Below are positions 34,000 to 47,800 of a stretch of DNA of 64,000 bases, piece after piece. The notes beneath the pieces were generated by a model, which was not told where the DNA came from, did not search any database, and worked only from the letters and a program-made list of their open reading frames with translations. A program made the position numbers and the translations under genes. Source of the stretch: Xiphydria camelus. Taxonomy: Eukaryota; Arthropoda; Insecta; Hymenoptera; Xiphydriidae. The stretch is taken from positions 3,849,001 through 3,913,000 of the forward strand of contig OY783198.1 in the NCBI GenBank assembly GCA_963678675.1. Direction: 5' to 3'. Every line of letters starts with the position of its first letter. The first letter of the stretch is position 1.

Positions 34000-36900
34000 T
34001 TTACTGTCCGAACGCGGTGACGTTCCGTCGTTTCTGTCAGAAACCCAACACATTCAGCGGACGCCAAGAGGCGGCCAAGGTTGGGACAACCGCTCGTACG
34101 TACCTCGCACACGTGTGTACGAGTGTGGTTTCGACGACGTACGTACGTGCGGTGCAGCCGGTATCCGATCGCCTCCGATCGTCTCCCCCGACGGAAGTTC
34201 CCACTTTTGCTCATCGACGATCGTTCGTTATTTTTTCGGAGCAGCCGCGCCGAGCGCAGCTTCACGGAATTCGTGCCGGCCGAGAAAGGGGCATTATTTT
34301 CTCGGCCGCCGATTTGCGGAGAAGTGCTGACCGCGAGATGTTTCGAGAGATTGCCGCCGAATGATGATGCGAGCCTGTCTCGATCGCGGATCCTGGTTAC
34401 GGATGATTGCGTGGGATGGGAGGGGGGATTCGCGATCGAGCCACGTCCCGTAGAAACCTGCTGTGCATCCTCGCGTCGGGTGGAGCCCGTCGAAATGCTC
34501 GTCATCGGTACGAGGATTCGGTAGTTGAGTTTCTCGCCTGGAAGATAAATTTGGTTGTCCGTCGATATTATTTGCCGGTCAAGGTGGAAACATTCTCATC
34601 TGGCGTTTTACGAGCTGTAAATATTAACGTCGATGGAGTCGCTTGTAATGCGATGCCTAATTTTTTTTAGGGATCGGTAGATTAAAAAAAATTATTAGCA
34701 AAATAAAAATAAAATTGAAATTCGGATAATCGAGATAGACCGAGAGAAAAAAATGACATATTTAATTAATCTGCGTTTACGGATGGGGGAATGCAGAATT
34801 AATAAATTGCTCCGACAAATAAATTTGGTCCGTTCGAGTCAATTATATCAGTCCAAGTAACTAAATTTGCATTCCCCCATCCGTAACCGCCGATTTAGTC
34901 AAATTTACTACATTTTTCTCTCGGTGTATCGCTGTACCTTATGCGCACACAGTTCGGAATGAAAAGAACGGTCGAGAAACGTTAAGATCACCTGTGTCCG
35001 AGCCGTTAAAAAGAAGAGTCGCCTCAAGATTCCATCAACAGCCCCAAATGATTCACGATCTGGGGAAAAATACGCTGGTTCACGAAGCGTCGCGTCGTTC
35101 GATGTAATTCGTGCGTGTGCGGGTCCGGGAAACTGAATAGAAAACAAATTAGGCTCTTGAGAAATCGATAAATATAGAAAGGATTTTTCGAAATCTTCGG
35201 GGAAAGGGAAAATAACAACGACGCGCGGGGACATCCCCACTCGCCCAGGGAACGCATGATTCAGTGCGCGCGGTGTCGTCGGGAGTGGCGAAAAAAAAAA
35301 AAAGGAAAAATGCCCCTGCCGACTCGCGGAAAAGTCACGCGGGTGCAACCTCGAGCGACGGTAATTGGGCGGGACCGAGCTGTGAAAAACCGCCGCGCGA
35401 CGCGTCACACACTCGCTGGAAATCCTCTTTCCCGGGGACGCGTTGAAATCGCTTCACAGCTTCATCGTAATAGAAAACCCCGCTGGCGTTCAAGGCGTCG
35501 CCAGGAGCGGTATTGCCGCGTTAAACGGTTTAAACTGAAATTACATCTCTCGCGCGGATTTCCACTCGCACCTTGCGGAATGCCGTTAGAGATTCATACA
35601 TTGTTTTCGCGTATAGAGCAAAGGTTCTTGCATCGACTTCCTCCTCGCGTCGGTCCGTAGCGAACGACCGGCTTCACCTTCGACATCGCCTCGACGCAAA
35701 AGGATCTCTTTAGATCCGTGAGATGTGAAGTCCTATGGTGCGGATCTCCCTGAACGGTTTGTTCGTCGCGGTTTTTTTTTACGATCTTGACGCTTCGTTG
35801 AGCCACGTGTGCGCGGTCCATTAAAATTGGGTGAGAGCCGTACCGCGATCGGTAAGGCGCCAGACTTATGTCGGCCTGTTACTACCGGTGGCCACGGCTC
35901 CGACTATCTCACGCGTAGAGCGTCTCTAGGTTTTTAGTTGATTTTAGTAATATCAGCTGCAATAAAGAATGAAATATGATCGCTTCTGGTCGTCGTTCAA
36001 AAATTGCAATACTTGAATTTGGCTTATTTTTACGGACGGATCATTAGAATATGACGATAAATCGCGGCGCATTCGTGAACGTATCCATAGTGTAGTACGT
36101 TTAGTCATTCCTTGACCACATACAGTTTGTGTGAAAAAACACAATAAACGTATTTTTAAGCTCCGACATTTGTCCTGACGCACGAGTGCGTGTTACACGG
36201 CAGATGCGTTCACGGATGTTCGATGATTTGTTATCGAACTTCGAATTGTTTTTCGGGATTACATGAGCGGAGAAAATGATTCATATTTGTTAATGGAAGA
36301 TCGCGGCGTTACAAATGGCCTTGCGTTTATACGGATTTTCAGAATGAATCAAATTAATCTTCGATATAAAATCGTCTCTCGAAAATAAATATTTTCTCTA
36401 CGCGTTGTTTTCTCCCGGGCATGTGACGAAAGAAATATTGTCCGCTCTTACGTTGTTTGGGTTTTTTTTTTGTTGAGTAGGTAATGGACTACCAAAAGTC
36501 CCAGGAAGTCTAACAGCGATCAACACACGCTAATCCCATTTGCAAGACGGAAAAACCCTAAGCAGATACAGCCGCCCACTCACGAACAGCCGCGCAGCCA
36601 AAACTTTCGAGAAATTTTGATTCGTTCCAAGAATGATGCTTGCTTATACATTCGTACAACAGCGGAACTCGTCCCCTGATCATTCTTGTATCGATCATTA
36701 CTCGTCCGTGACCTTGCATCGAAAGAATTGTCTTTATCGTAATTTCGCAAATTGCGCCGCCCGTGGATACAAATATACATATCATTGATGATTTTTCTTG
36801 TCTCGATAAGGCTCTCCCTATATGTCTCTCCTCACACATTATTCATTAGAGATCAGTACATTCCGACTACGTCACTCTAAAAGCACATTTCGCCGTCGCG

Positions 36901-37970
36901 ACCTATTTCGACATACGGATCGATTCGACGCTAAAAGACTCGTTAATGTCGTTAGCACCAAGCATGATAGTTATTACGTTCCATAATAACCATTTTAACG
37001 AGTGCCTTCAAACGATTCACTTAGTATTCGAAGCACAATTACCAGCGATCACATTCTGAAATAACACCGCTGCATACTGAAAACGAGATTGCCAGATAAG
37101 CGCTCGCCGTTCGCTCGCGCGAGTGTCTACGCGTACACATCTTTGCGAGGCGTAACGTAAAAACTTTATAGGTACATCGCGCAATTCTTCGAACGCATCT
37201 CCGGCAAAAGTACCGAGATAATAAATGCCGTCGATATTAACATATACTTTCTCGAACGCGCAAATGCGTATACCCTCGCGCTCTCCCAATGTCAATCACA
37301 ATATGCTAATGCGAATTGCGAGAATTATTAGGTACGAGCCATATCGAGATAGGAGAACGTCGCGCTTCCCAGAAGTTTTGGCGAATGTTTATACGCCGTG
37401 GTGTGGCTTGATCAGGCTGGGATAATAAATTAATGTCGATACGATCTCTTGCGCCGTGTGAGTGGTCTCGAGCGTGAGTCGATCATTAAAGACTGAAATG
37501 ATGGGGGGAAGCGTGGATAATATATCTGCAAGAGAGCGCGGATGCGCAACGCGCGGACTATTTCTGGATTTTCTGACGGATGTATTTGACATGGATCTGC
37601 TACTCGCGGTGACGAGTAAACGGGAGACGAGGCGGCGAAGACGGGGAATAATGTTTATAGAGCGAGAGATTGTTTGTAATGTGATTTTAATACCGATAAT
37701 ATGCAATAACGAATAATGCCCCGTAAATAAATACGTTCTAGATATACGAATCAAAAATTGTCCTCCCCTCAAAATTTCGATGTATAATGTTTATTGCATA
37801 TTTCGGTGATGTTACAGAGAATATCGGAAATGTCGGCATCGCGTTACGCGATCGTTATTACATTTTTACGCGTAAAAAGGAGCGGCTTTGCATCGAACTT
37901 AGAGTTACACGTGCTACAAAATTTAAGCATACTCGGTAGGAAGTTTTCCATTAGATTTCTTTCAAATAAA
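34000..37970. other. Intergenic region upstream of gene B
   Basis: No supportable gene. It holds one inverted-repeat element at 34.7-34.9 kb and otherwise unique sequence. Open frames are short and overlap on several strands, as expected by chance. Confidence 0.55.
34736..34928. repeat. Inverted-repeat (MITE-like) element
   Basis: The left end ACCGAGAGAAAAAAATGACA is mirrored by CATTTTTCTCTCGGTG at the right. Inside, GTTTACGGATGGGGGAATGC pairs with GCATTCCCCCATCCGTAACC. About 190 bases in all. Confidence 0.75.
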
Positions 37971-39085
37971 TCTAGACGTTATTTATTCATAAATAAAGAG
38001 AGATTAATAGTATCTCTTTATACTGCAAAGCTGCCAGACGGTATGAGGTGCATTGCTGGTATATGACGCCACCATTTGCGATGGTTCCACTTAACCACGT
38101 GTACACAGCCCGTATGAGATATGATACTGACTCTCTCTTCTGGGTTTAATATATTAATTAGTGCTATTTCAATTATATAGTTCAATACTAGTACGAATAG
38201 AACGAACATTTGGACGTACATAATTCGATCAATTGCCTTTATCAAGCTACCTTCTTTTATATAAACTCGCGCGAGAAATTCTATTACCGTTACAAAAAGT
38301 CAAGTGTTACATTGTAAAATTAATTGAAAAAATGGAAAGCGATGCGGTAAACTTGTAGTTTTGTTACAGATCTTCAAAGTCAACAGACTGAAGCTTTTGT
38401 AACGATAGTAGCTTCCGAGTTTAATTAAATGCTTATATACCTACCAAATCCATATATAGTCTCTGCCAGTCTTAATCCTTAGCCGTTGTATATTTGCTCC
38501 AAAAATCGGAGCTAAATTTTAGTAAAAATTGCAAAATTATAAACAATAATATTTTCCTTCGTAGATCGCAAGGACGTGAAATACTAATAAAAATTATTGT
38601 CTTTTTAAAGACACAACTTAATATAGATACATTTAGTTATTAAATTGGTCCAATAATATGCCGTGTTAATAACTAATTTTAATGTTTCGTTACCGTTATA
38701 ATTACGTGATTCTATTTACATCTTCTGTGATGGCTCCACTTTCCTTTCTCCTTCTCGTCCAATCGTATCAAATAAAATCCTACAACATGACTCGTTTATA
38801 TTGAGAACTCGTTGGCTGCTGCAGGAGGAAATGATTTCTCGACGTTCTATCTATCTAACACAACAGTGGATTTAACGCTCGAATAAGGCCGCAAAGTTTG
38901 ATTTTTGAAATTTCACAGCTTCTTAACGATATTGCGTTGTATCTGTCCTCGTAATAATTTCCCCAATCCTGATTCGTCCTCGACGACTCCTCTTCTAACG
39001 TCGCGATCAATTCGCTAGGTAGATAAACCAATTCCATTTTGCGCCTTTTACACGGATAAAAAAAAATACTAAATCAGGGCTACTT
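37971..39085 (-). other. Probable 3' UTR of the FARP/Cdep short transcript
   Basis: AT-rich sequence downstream of the FARP stop at 39086. I found no minus-strand AATAAA until about 37982-37987, so the 3' UTR may be about 1.1 kb long. No other gene is visible. Confidence 0.45.
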
Positions 39086-41867
39086 CTAATAATCCTCCTT
39101 CCGGCTGAAATTGATTGGTATGTGACTCTGCTGCGTCGCACTTCTGATAACCTCCATCCATCTGAAAAAGATTTCTCGTTCGAGTTCTCAGGAGCGGCAC
39201 CTCGCGGTAGCTGGAATTATAAATTGTCAAACGAAATACTATTCACCTTCCAAACGTGTAGTCACTTTCCGCCCGGAAGAAATACACGTGACTCTTGAAT
39301 TGCAACTTGAAGACGAAGTCCTTATTGATGCCGTCCTTTTCCGATGGCGTGGACACAGCATACCCGAGCAATGGTAAACTGGCCAACGGGAAGTCATCCT
39401 GATGCGACTTGTAGAAGAAGAGGCAGAAGTTCGTGAATACCACCCACAGTTTCTGCCAACCGTTGCTGTTTTTGAATTTTCTCAAGAGGAATCCGCTCAG
39501 TTGGTTCTAGAGGGTAAGGTTTTTCGATTCGCGTTTAATACGCAGCGGTGTATGTCGCCATTGAACGATATCGCGAGTCTGTTTTAGGCGATTCTCAGGC
39601 GGAAGAATTTCATCTTACTTGAAACGCTCGTAGCTGGTCGCTGTAACTGATGCTGGTGTTCCGATGCCAGCAAACGTGGACCGCCGTGTTGCTGCGTTGA
39701 GAGGCTTTGGCACCGCCGCAACTGGTTCGATCCGTCTCGAGTCCCAGTCCATCCATTACTTCGTCAGCCGAGCCTAGAACTTGAAGCGCGATGTGGTTTC
39801 CAGATGTGACGAGATTTCGCAGCGAGTCTTTTTTCCAATAAATGACTACTTACTACACGACTTCAAATTCAAGTACGGCGTCTTTCCGTCCGTCGTGTCA
39901 GTTTCTACGATGGCCATATTTAAATCTTCCAGCCACCGTTCCTTCTCTTCCTCGCTGCTGGCTGCTACCGTCAAAGATCTACCGGTGTGTCAGAAGCATT
40001 AGAATACTTCGAATCACGATAAATAAAAAAAATGTTACTACAATTTATGACTTCAGTTGCAACCGTTCACTGCGTTTACACCGAGTCGATGTTTATGAGC
40101 TAAGCGGGCAACATCAGCCCGCGTTTATATCGCCTCGTTTGAAAAGTAGGCTCGGCCATATAATTGCTACGGTTCAAACATGCTGTCGTAGGTTAAATGT
40201 AACTAATGAATTGCCCTCAATCGCCATACTTTGGCGTGTGTACGTATCACACCATTCATCAGTGGACGGATTGATAGAATAAGGACTAAAGTCAATTTTT
40301 AGTTGACCTCTCATTGGCACGATCCTCCCTTCGATAGTAAAAAAATCTTAAGCGAAAATATCGTACTCACTGATTTCCATGCCCGAGGATGACGAACACA
40401 AAGTCCGTTCCAGTTTTATTGTCGCCGTCTTGAATCTTCATGCCCTTCAATGGAAGCTGCCCGTGCACTCGAAAACATTGAGTGGGTTGCTGGGTACGGA
40501 ATGTATAGAGTAGTATATCGGAGAACTGGAACGCGAATAAAAATTATTACTCCCCACTGCCAGTCTTCGCTCCTGGACGCATACCGCGAAAGCCATTCTC
40601 ACCAAGAAAAACATTCTCTGCTGAAAACCTTTACGACTGTACTTTTGCAGGCATCCCTGTCTAATAAATCGCCGTCCTTCTTGAACCAAATTGTCGAATC
40701 CGTTGATATCTCGTTGCAATTCGCAGAGTTGGACCAAGTTCTCCTGGAAGGGAAGAGACGGCCAGAGTTGCATAGAAAATGAAAAGTATCGGTTATATAA
40801 CTCCCATTGAACTGCATTTCATTACCGCTTGATTCAATATGGTCAGTCCTTCGAGCAAGGTTTCACCGAGTCTGTCTCTGGCTGCTAAGCAGTCTTCAAA
40901 GTCAGTGTGGTCCTTCGGATAATGATCTAATAGACCTGGAAGTATAGCATGGTATTTAAGTCGTTCGCAATTAGCATCTGAGTTTCTCGCTCTAGCGAAA
41001 CTTACTATCGATAATACTGTTGTAGTGCAATAACCGTTGTAGCGGTTTTAACAGGAATGAACTTAACGGAAGGTAACAGTGCTTCTGCGATTCGAAGTCT
41101 CTGCAGAGTTGATCGAATCGCCGAGAGGTCCGAATTGAATACTCCATCTTCTCGAGGACGGGAATCAGGTTTTCGAGGTACTGGTCGTAGAGCGGAAGGA
41201 TGTTTAGTAAAGTATTATATAGAAAGTCTCCTATGTTATGCCTGGCGTTGCTCTCCCAACGCGCCAATCGAGCTTCCATTTCTTGGAGGCACGGTCCGTG
41301 CACGTCCGCCAAGAGCTCGATCAAAGTGACCGCGGCATCTCCTTCGAGTTCCGCCTCTCTCGATACTTCTTCTCTGAACCACTGCAGACAGTAATTTCCG
41401 CTCAAAAACTCGGCCGCAAAATCTATGTGATTGTGTATTCTCGATAAATGTACGCACCACATTTATAACGTCCAGATCTTTCTTGTACGTTCTTTCAGTC
41501 ATGAGCAGTTCTTTGGCTATGTAGTAAGCCTTGTCAGTCGGCCACCGCTAAAAGCAGAAAGAGCATCGCGACCTCATGTAGTTCGCAGGTACTCGTAATC
41601 CGTCAAATGCGATAATCTCGCTAAACTCTGCAAGACTCCTCGTAGCGATAGACGATTTTACCTTGGTCTTGCGAACCTCGATCTCCTCTACATCGCCGTT
41701 TCTCAGATTCTTCACTGGACTTAGATCCGGCGTATTTCCCACGCTGACGTTGCCCACCTCAGCCACGCCGTTAGCGCGCCTCTCCGACGTCGTCCTCGGC
41801 ACCGGGAAAACGGAATTGTTGTTTTCTTGTTTTGACGTCGGCTGATCCTGCTTTTCCCCTTTGGTAT
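39086..41867 (-). CDS. Cdep: FARP/Cdep, RhoGEF (DH) and two PH domains: C-terminal half
   Basis: Ten exons, 41662-41867, 41458-41547, 41006-41381, 40826-40935, 40603-40743, 40371-40525, 39854-39978, 39619-39773, 39247-39506 and 39086-39161, join in frame. A linker leads into the DH domain (RWPTDKAYYIAKELLMTERT; later CYLPLSSFLLKPLQRLLHY). PH1 follows (GRRFIRQGCLQKYSRKGFQQ, RMFFL, FRVHGQLPLKGM), then a linker with AVHVCWHRNTS. PH2 has NQLSGFLLRKFKNSNGWQKL and YFFRAESDYTFGRWMEVI, and the protein ends KEDY. This matches vertebrate FARP1/FARP2, which activate Rho-family GTPases at neuronal membranes. The first exon starts with AT, which completes the split codon left by the FERM exon at 60454 (G|AT, Asp). 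From the first complete exon at 63922 the spliced frame is 2769 nt, exactly 922 codons plus stop. Confidence 0.95.
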
Positions 41868-44800
41868 CTGTAAACGACGACTCGTTAGTTGTGAGTGCGA
41901 CCAGTTTTTTTTTTTCGGGAAGCGTTCGTAACGAGTTTTATTATTGCAATGTATCGAGCACGAGTAGAAAATAACAGGCCGACATAAAAATAAAGACATG
42001 CTACGGTGCAACGGCGGTACGGAACGGTTCCTTGTGTTTCAGGCCAATTAAGTCAATGAGATGACGTTTAACAAAGTCGACGAGGTGAAGCCGATAGCGA
42101 TTTTTAATGAGGCACGCGCGTGGGTTGTGCAACGCGTGGTGATATGTTTATGAGGATGTTGATGATGATGATGATGATGATGACGATGATGATGATGATA
42201 ACGAAGAATTGTCAGATTAACGATTGCTCCGGTTTGCTATGTAATATCTGATGGCTCCGTATAACGAGAGAACATACATTGGAATAAACGAGTATCCAAT
42301 TTCACGCACATCCACAACGAAGAGAAGCTTAAAATCTTAGATTACAGCAGATCCTTTTACACGGCTATTTGTGACAATAACTTGCATGATGTAACAACGT
42401 ATATGTCTACTTTGGCATGCGTCTACGAAACAGAATATATATGAATAATATCGCTCCATTCGCTATACTCCTTTACGAGGGAATAATGATTTCAAAAAGC
42501 TTTAAACCAGACGTATTTTGATCAACGACACAAAGAAGGAAACGCCTGCAGTATAAATACATAAATACGTCATAATCTAGTGATCTATTAAATGGCAAGC
42601 CTGGTGGCAATGTCTCATCAGCAACTAAATAAATTTTCGAGCAGTAGAAAGAATGCATTTTCGCGCGCCTTCGAGGAAAAGAAATTTACACTGCATCCAG
42701 ACTCACCGCTGTTTGACTCTCTACCGGTTGGTGACTGACAGAATTCGCAGTTAGATAGGTTTAGGGCATTACTCACACATAGTATTGTCATCCAGTCGAC
42801 CAACAATTCCAGGAGTGCGATATAAAAAATTACGAATCGAATAGAAATGAGAATAATAAAAAAAAAGGGAGAGGAAGAACAACATACAGCGGTCACGTCG
42901 AGTCGCATTGACCGAACGAGAACCGACGAATTGAATAATCTCAAGAAACGAAAATACAAAAGAACGAATAATCAGAAGAACGTACGAACTGAAGCGAAAT
43001 TACTGAGGCCTGTGAATGACTTTGTATATAATTTATTATTATCATAATTATGTATCAATAATCAATGTACAATAGATTTCCTACGTTTGAATATCATTTT
43101 TTTTTGTTAAATATTTTCTCGTTTCCCCTAAACGTTTCACGGGAAAACTCGTAACGGGTAAAGTTAACAAGAGAGAGTATACGGTATACAATAATAATAA
43201 TAATCTTTAAAATTACACGAGATACAAATAAAAATAAAGAAATCTTGGCAACGTTCTAATTTTTTTCAAGTCGAATGAATCGGTCGGATGCACCAGTGTA
43301 CGTATAGACTTCAACGACGGATCTTGAGATCGACTTTGGAATGTTTTAGTCTTTTCTTGCTGTTTCTCGTCTCATTGCGTACCATAAGCTATAGGACAGC
43401 TTCTTTGCAACGGCGGTCCCGATGCAACGGTGTGGCCTCTCGAGAAGCCCCGCCCACGCTTTCAAACCGATTTAAAATCTCGCGAAAGTAAAGCGTCTAC
43501 AAATTTTCGTGAAAAATTGTTTATCGAAATTTTCCCCGAGGCATCGGGAAAGGCAAAAGACGTTGCACGAAAGTTGTCCGCCCAAATCTCACCGAGAGAT
43601 CAAACGAATCCTTTCTCAAAGGAGGAACCAAAAGGCAGAACCGTATGGAACGTCTTATTCGCACCGATGGAGAACGTTTGCTTTTAGAAAAGAAAGTTAA
43701 AATTCGCCTTGCTCCTATTGTACACGTGGATCATTCGACTCACCGACCATATTCACCATTCGTCAAACAAGACATGCAAGAGTGTCGGAAAGTTAGAGGG
43801 TTTTCCTTTTTAAAGTACAACAATTGCGATCGCCGTAACGTCTCACGCGACCGGTGTCAGTCGACAGGTGGTGATTCTCTCGTCGAAATATAAGGGTCCG
43901 CCAGAGATACCCGGTTCTCGCGCGGTGGAAAATGATGAGCGAAAAAAGCTCTTCCGTCTCTTCTTTCTCGTCCGCATCGCGAGAAAAACTAAATCGATTG
44001 GAAGACTGCGCGGGACTTTGAATTCTGCTTTAATTCTCCCTCGACTTTTCCAGCCGATTCTACAATTTAGCGCGGAGTGTACCACCGCGCTTCTTCCGGG
44101 AAGAGTGATGGTCGACTTATATTTGGACCTGACCTACCCATGCAGACGGGGCATCGACCGCGTTTGGGGGGTGGGTCGGGAGGTGCATGTGGGGCAGAGC
44201 GGGACTATTGCTCTTTGGGAGGTGTTTCTACGCTTCGATCTCGATTATTTCTTTATTCGTGAACTTTTGACCCAAGCTAACAAAATACTGCTCTAAAGAT
44301 TAGATTGTAATTTCTCGATAAAACGATTCTGCAACGGTAGCCCCGATCTACCTTCAATAAAAGCGAAGAAAATTTTCCACGAAAAGTTCTCCCAAGAGAA
44401 GAAATAAACGAAATCGGTGGTTACCGCATTGGTAACGATTTGGAATGATATTTTTGAGACCTGGAAGAAGTTTCGCGTTAGAAATTGAAATGAACAATCG
44501 GGAAGACGAACAGACACGTTGGATATTATTTTTTTAAACCAGTACGGTCAGTAGATAATCGATAAAAGATATTGGTCGATGGATCTCGAGATATTAAAAA
44601 TGCGAAACAAGTAGGCGAGATTGTGACCGTGAGAGGGTCGCTACGCAATGGTTCACAGGTGTAGAATATTAGATGCCGAGATGTATGAAAATGCGGGCAG
44701 GCTTGGTACCACACGACACAGGATGACGTGACAATTTTTTGGGGGGACGTCTACAGTGCGGTGGATCGAAAAAAGTTGCTTCGAGGAACATCAAGGTACA

Positions 44801-47800
44801 CGACGCACACGTTACACGGGACTATGTCAGCTAAACAGGCGGAAGACATACGAAAAATCAAAAGACGAATCTTAACTCTTTTCTTAGAGGATATGCTCCG
44901 TTATTGTTGAAATGGAATGTTTTTTTTTCCAAAACTGGAATAAATTTTCTTTCAGACGACTTCTGGTATCTCAAACGTTCCAACATCTTCTCTATTGCTT
45001 TTTAATTTAATCATTTCCACAACCACTGAAATAGCTATTTCTTCATTTAGATCCATTCAAAAGAAACGCGATCATGCATACGTATAATTTGAACGAAATT
45101 ATTATGATAAAAAAAGCCGCATACAGGGTGTTCGTCTTAATATACGCCAGTGGAACGGGTTTGCAATCGGTAGGCGCACCCGATCCGCACTCGTGAAAAA
45201 ATAATTTTTTTTTACACAAAATCACTGATAACTTATACATATTTTCTTGTACCCCTGTCAATTTTTCGACAAAATTATAACCTTCGGAATTGAAGTCTCG
45301 ACTACTCTATCCGATGTATTTTTTCACGCTGATTACGAAAATCACTATTATATTGCTGAAATCTCAAAGGAAAGCCGAGATATCAATGATTTTTCGTGAA
45401 AAAAATAACTTTTTTCTACACAAAATCGCTGATAACTTATATTTCCTTTACGATATCGACCTAATGACCATGATTTTCGGAATCAGCGTCAAAAAATACA
45501 TCGGATAGGGTGGTCGAGACTTCAATTCCGAAGATTAAAATTTTTTCGAAAAATTGAAAAAAATTAAGGTGTATGCCTTAAGATTTTGCCAAAAATGCAA
45601 ATCTCTGGAATCGATCGCTGATCCACCCTATTCCATGTATTTTTTCACGCTGATTACGAAAATCATGGTCATTGGGTCGATATCGCAAAGAAAATATAAG
45701 TTATCAGCGATTTTGTGTAGAAAAAAATTATTTTTTTCACGAAAAATCATTGATATCTCGGCCTTCCTTTGAGATTTCATCAATATAATAGCGATTTTCG
45801 TAATCAGCGTCAAAAAATACATCGGATAGGGTGGTCGAGACTTAAATTCCGAAGATTAAAATTTTTTCGAAAAATTGAAAAAAGTTAAGGTGTATGCCTT
45901 AAGATTTTGCCAATAATGCAAATCTCTGGAATCGATCGCTGATCCACCCTATTCCATGTATTTTTTCACGCTGATTACGAAAATCATGGTCATTGGGTCG
46001 ATATTGCTAAGAAAATATAAGTTATCAGCGATTTTGTGTAGAAAAAAATTATTTTTTTCATGAAAAATCATCGATATCTAGGCCTTCCTTTGAGATTTCA
46101 TCAATATAATAGCGATTTTCGGAATCAGCGTCAAAAAATACATCGGATAGGGTGGTCAAGACTTCAATCCCGAAGATTAAAATTTTTTTCGAAAAACTTG
46201 ACATTTTGCTTAAAATGCAAATCTTTGGAATCAATCACTGATCCACCCTATTCCATGTATTTTTTCACGCTAATTACGAAAGTCATGGTCATTAGGTCGA
46301 TATCGTAAAGAAAATATAAGTTATCAGCGATTTTATGTAGAAAAAATTATTTTTTCACAAAAAATTATCGATATCTCGGCCTTCCTGTGAGATTTCATCA
46401 ATATAATAGCAAATTTCGGAAATCTCAAAAAATAGAATGACCGCAGAGATAATATTTGTCCTTCATACGTGATCAAAATGAGGTTAAAAAGGTTAGTTAG
46501 GAAGTAACTCGAGATGACCGATGTCTATCCGCCGTCTATTTAATTCGAGTCTTTTGGCTGTTGGTATTACCACCGAATTACAGGAGACCACTGCGGATCG
46601 GGTGCGCCTACCGATATGCAAACCCGTTCCACTGGCGTGTATTAAGACGGACACCCTGTACATACAATAGACTCCATAAAATCGACATGTAAATATAGAC
46701 TCTTCTATAGACGTTCGAAAAACACTTTAAAACTTCATAGATAGAAAAGGGAATCGGAGTGAAAAATCTGCCAACAACAGTAGCTACTCGCTCGAGCTCT
46801 GCGAGTGGAAATTGGTAGTACAAATGTAACGATTGAAAAAGTAGAAAAATCTACGCATTTTCCCCGTTCTCGGCGGAAGACCATCGCGCGGGTACGTCCG
46901 TTTGTCAGAAAATCGGTCCGATCGATTGCCGATCGCCCGTTAAAATAACTCCTACGATTCTCTAACAGTACTCTAATTGTCTAAAGTACGTTCTAGGAAC
47001 GTACAGACGAACGCAACGGAGATAATAGAGATTCAAAAGAGGGATGAACTAACGGGGACGCTATAGCAAGAGCATGACGACCGGTTCGCGGTCGTGTGAG
47101 GGGGTGAAGAGAAACGGCATTCAGCAGCTAAGAGCAAAAAACTAATCGTAAGGCCAAGAGGCGAAACGTCGATCGACAGTGTCGAAAGAGCGCGATTTTT
47201 TCCGTTCGGTTGCCTGTGTGGTGGGATACCCGTTGCCGCGCCGCTCATCATGGGTAAGCTGGTAAGAACCGATTGGTGAGGGTGCGTGGCGTCGCGTGAA
47301 CCATTACGTTACGCACTTGGGCGACCCGATACGGTATGTGCCACGCCGGCGAGTTCACGTACCCGTTCGAATAGGTCCAACGGTTGTAATCACCACCTGC
47401 CAAAAGTAGCTAGTCTGTCACAACACGTAACTGCACCGGGGCGCGCGAAGAGACGGATGGAAGAATACGCGGAATCGATTCGATCCCTTATCGGGTGGCG
47501 TAACGAGACGTCGTCGCCCGCGGGATATCGTTCTTGCGCTTGGCAGTGCATCGCGCGCGCGCGCCACGTTGTCCGCGACAAGGGGCGAATTCGTTATCGC
47601 GTTGTCGGAACGAAAATCGTTGTAACGGTTCGCCCTACCGATATCTCGCGCTTCCTATTTGCAAGAGTATCATGGCCTTTATATATTTATATTCATATAT
47701 GTATACCGATATTAAAGATACCGTTTGTCGCAATAAGTACAATATTCAGTCGTTTGCTAATACTGAAATAGCGAAAGAAACGTCAATTTTATCTTCCGGT

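Noticed and set aside
35820..35910. Structured-looking sequence with several short complementary pieces (GAGCCGTACC, GGTGGCCACGGCTC)
   Set aside because: It lacks tRNA A and B boxes and any plausible cloverleaf, so no RNA gene is called.
47250..47275. Plus-strand ATGGGTAAGCTG followed by a GTAAGA donor, looking like a first coding exon
   Set aside because: Only four codons, with no matching downstream exon on the plus strand in the window; it lies in the FARP intron.
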